A stretch of 38,455 bases of DNA from a virus. This document shows positions 38,445 to 38,455 of the stretch, piece after piece. Positions within the stretch are counted from its first letter, which is position 1. Each line of letters opens with the position of its first letter. The notes under the pieces are model-generated. The model was not told the origin of the DNA and did not search any database. It worked only from the letters and a program-made list of their open reading frames with translations. Where the stretch lies: IMG/VR virus record IMGVR_UViG_3300009161_000109, positions 1 through 38,455 of that record; one strand, given 5' to 3'. A program made the translations under genes and the position numbers.

Positions 38445-38455
38445 ACTATTTTGTA

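Noticed and set aside
1-38455. Integrase, repressor, attachment site, terminase or portal
   Set aside because: No frame shows the patterns of these proteins. Terminase and portal must lie outside the window, and lysogeny cannot be judged from this part alone.

Overview
The window is a large part of a tailed double-stranded DNA bacteriophage genome, GC-rich over most of its length. I infer a lytic podovirus-like phage of a GC-rich Gram-negative aquatic bacterium. The reasons are a P22 gp10-like tail hub, an SU10-type adaptor, large internal virion proteins, no tail tube, sheath or classical tape measure, a GTA-type holin, and no integrase or repressor. Portal, terminase, primase and helicase are not in the window; the left edge cuts a gene, and a gene probably ends just off the right edge. 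No tRNA, CRISPR array or insertion sequence was seen.

Left arm (1-6763, + strand, replication and takeover): a Cas4-like DUF2800 nuclease (5' truncated), a 47-residue membrane peptide overlapped on both sides, a small unknown protein, an Enc34-type ssDNA-binding protein (DUF2815), two small unknowns, a Tad2-family anti-Thoeris protein (DUF2829), an adenosylcobalamin-dependent class II ribonucleotide reductase and a family A DNA polymerase with Leu at the 762-equivalent position. The polymerase gene ends 3 bp from the end of the converging late gene block.

Right arm (6767-38407, - strand, virion and lysis). Read in transcription order (right to left): a small leader gene, a GroES-like co-chaperonin, a scaffold-like protein, two head-associated proteins, the major capsid protein, a double hairpin terminator, a set of fibre and structural proteins, two paralogous glycine-rich adhesins, a lysis cassette (holin, M15 peptidase, secreted protein, SAR-type lysozyme), a Lys-rich repeat protein, tail adaptor and tube proteins, a fibre-like protein, the gp10-like hub, and about 11 kb of internal or polyvalent virion proteins.

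The strongest new signal is a late-promoter class. Four intergenic sites on the - strand share GGGCG or GGGGCG, exactly 18 bp, then YATAAGT, and three of them continue with TATAGGA. At two sites the first box abuts or overlaps the TAG stop of the upstream gene; two sites lie just after terminator hairpins. One site puts the predicted transcription start on the ATG of the next gene, which would make a leaderless mRNA. The second theme is a short [ED]GG peptide module (GGSIQHF-like) recurring through several unrelated virion proteins, together with a duplicated 31-bp gene junction, which points to modular shuffling of ejected proteins.
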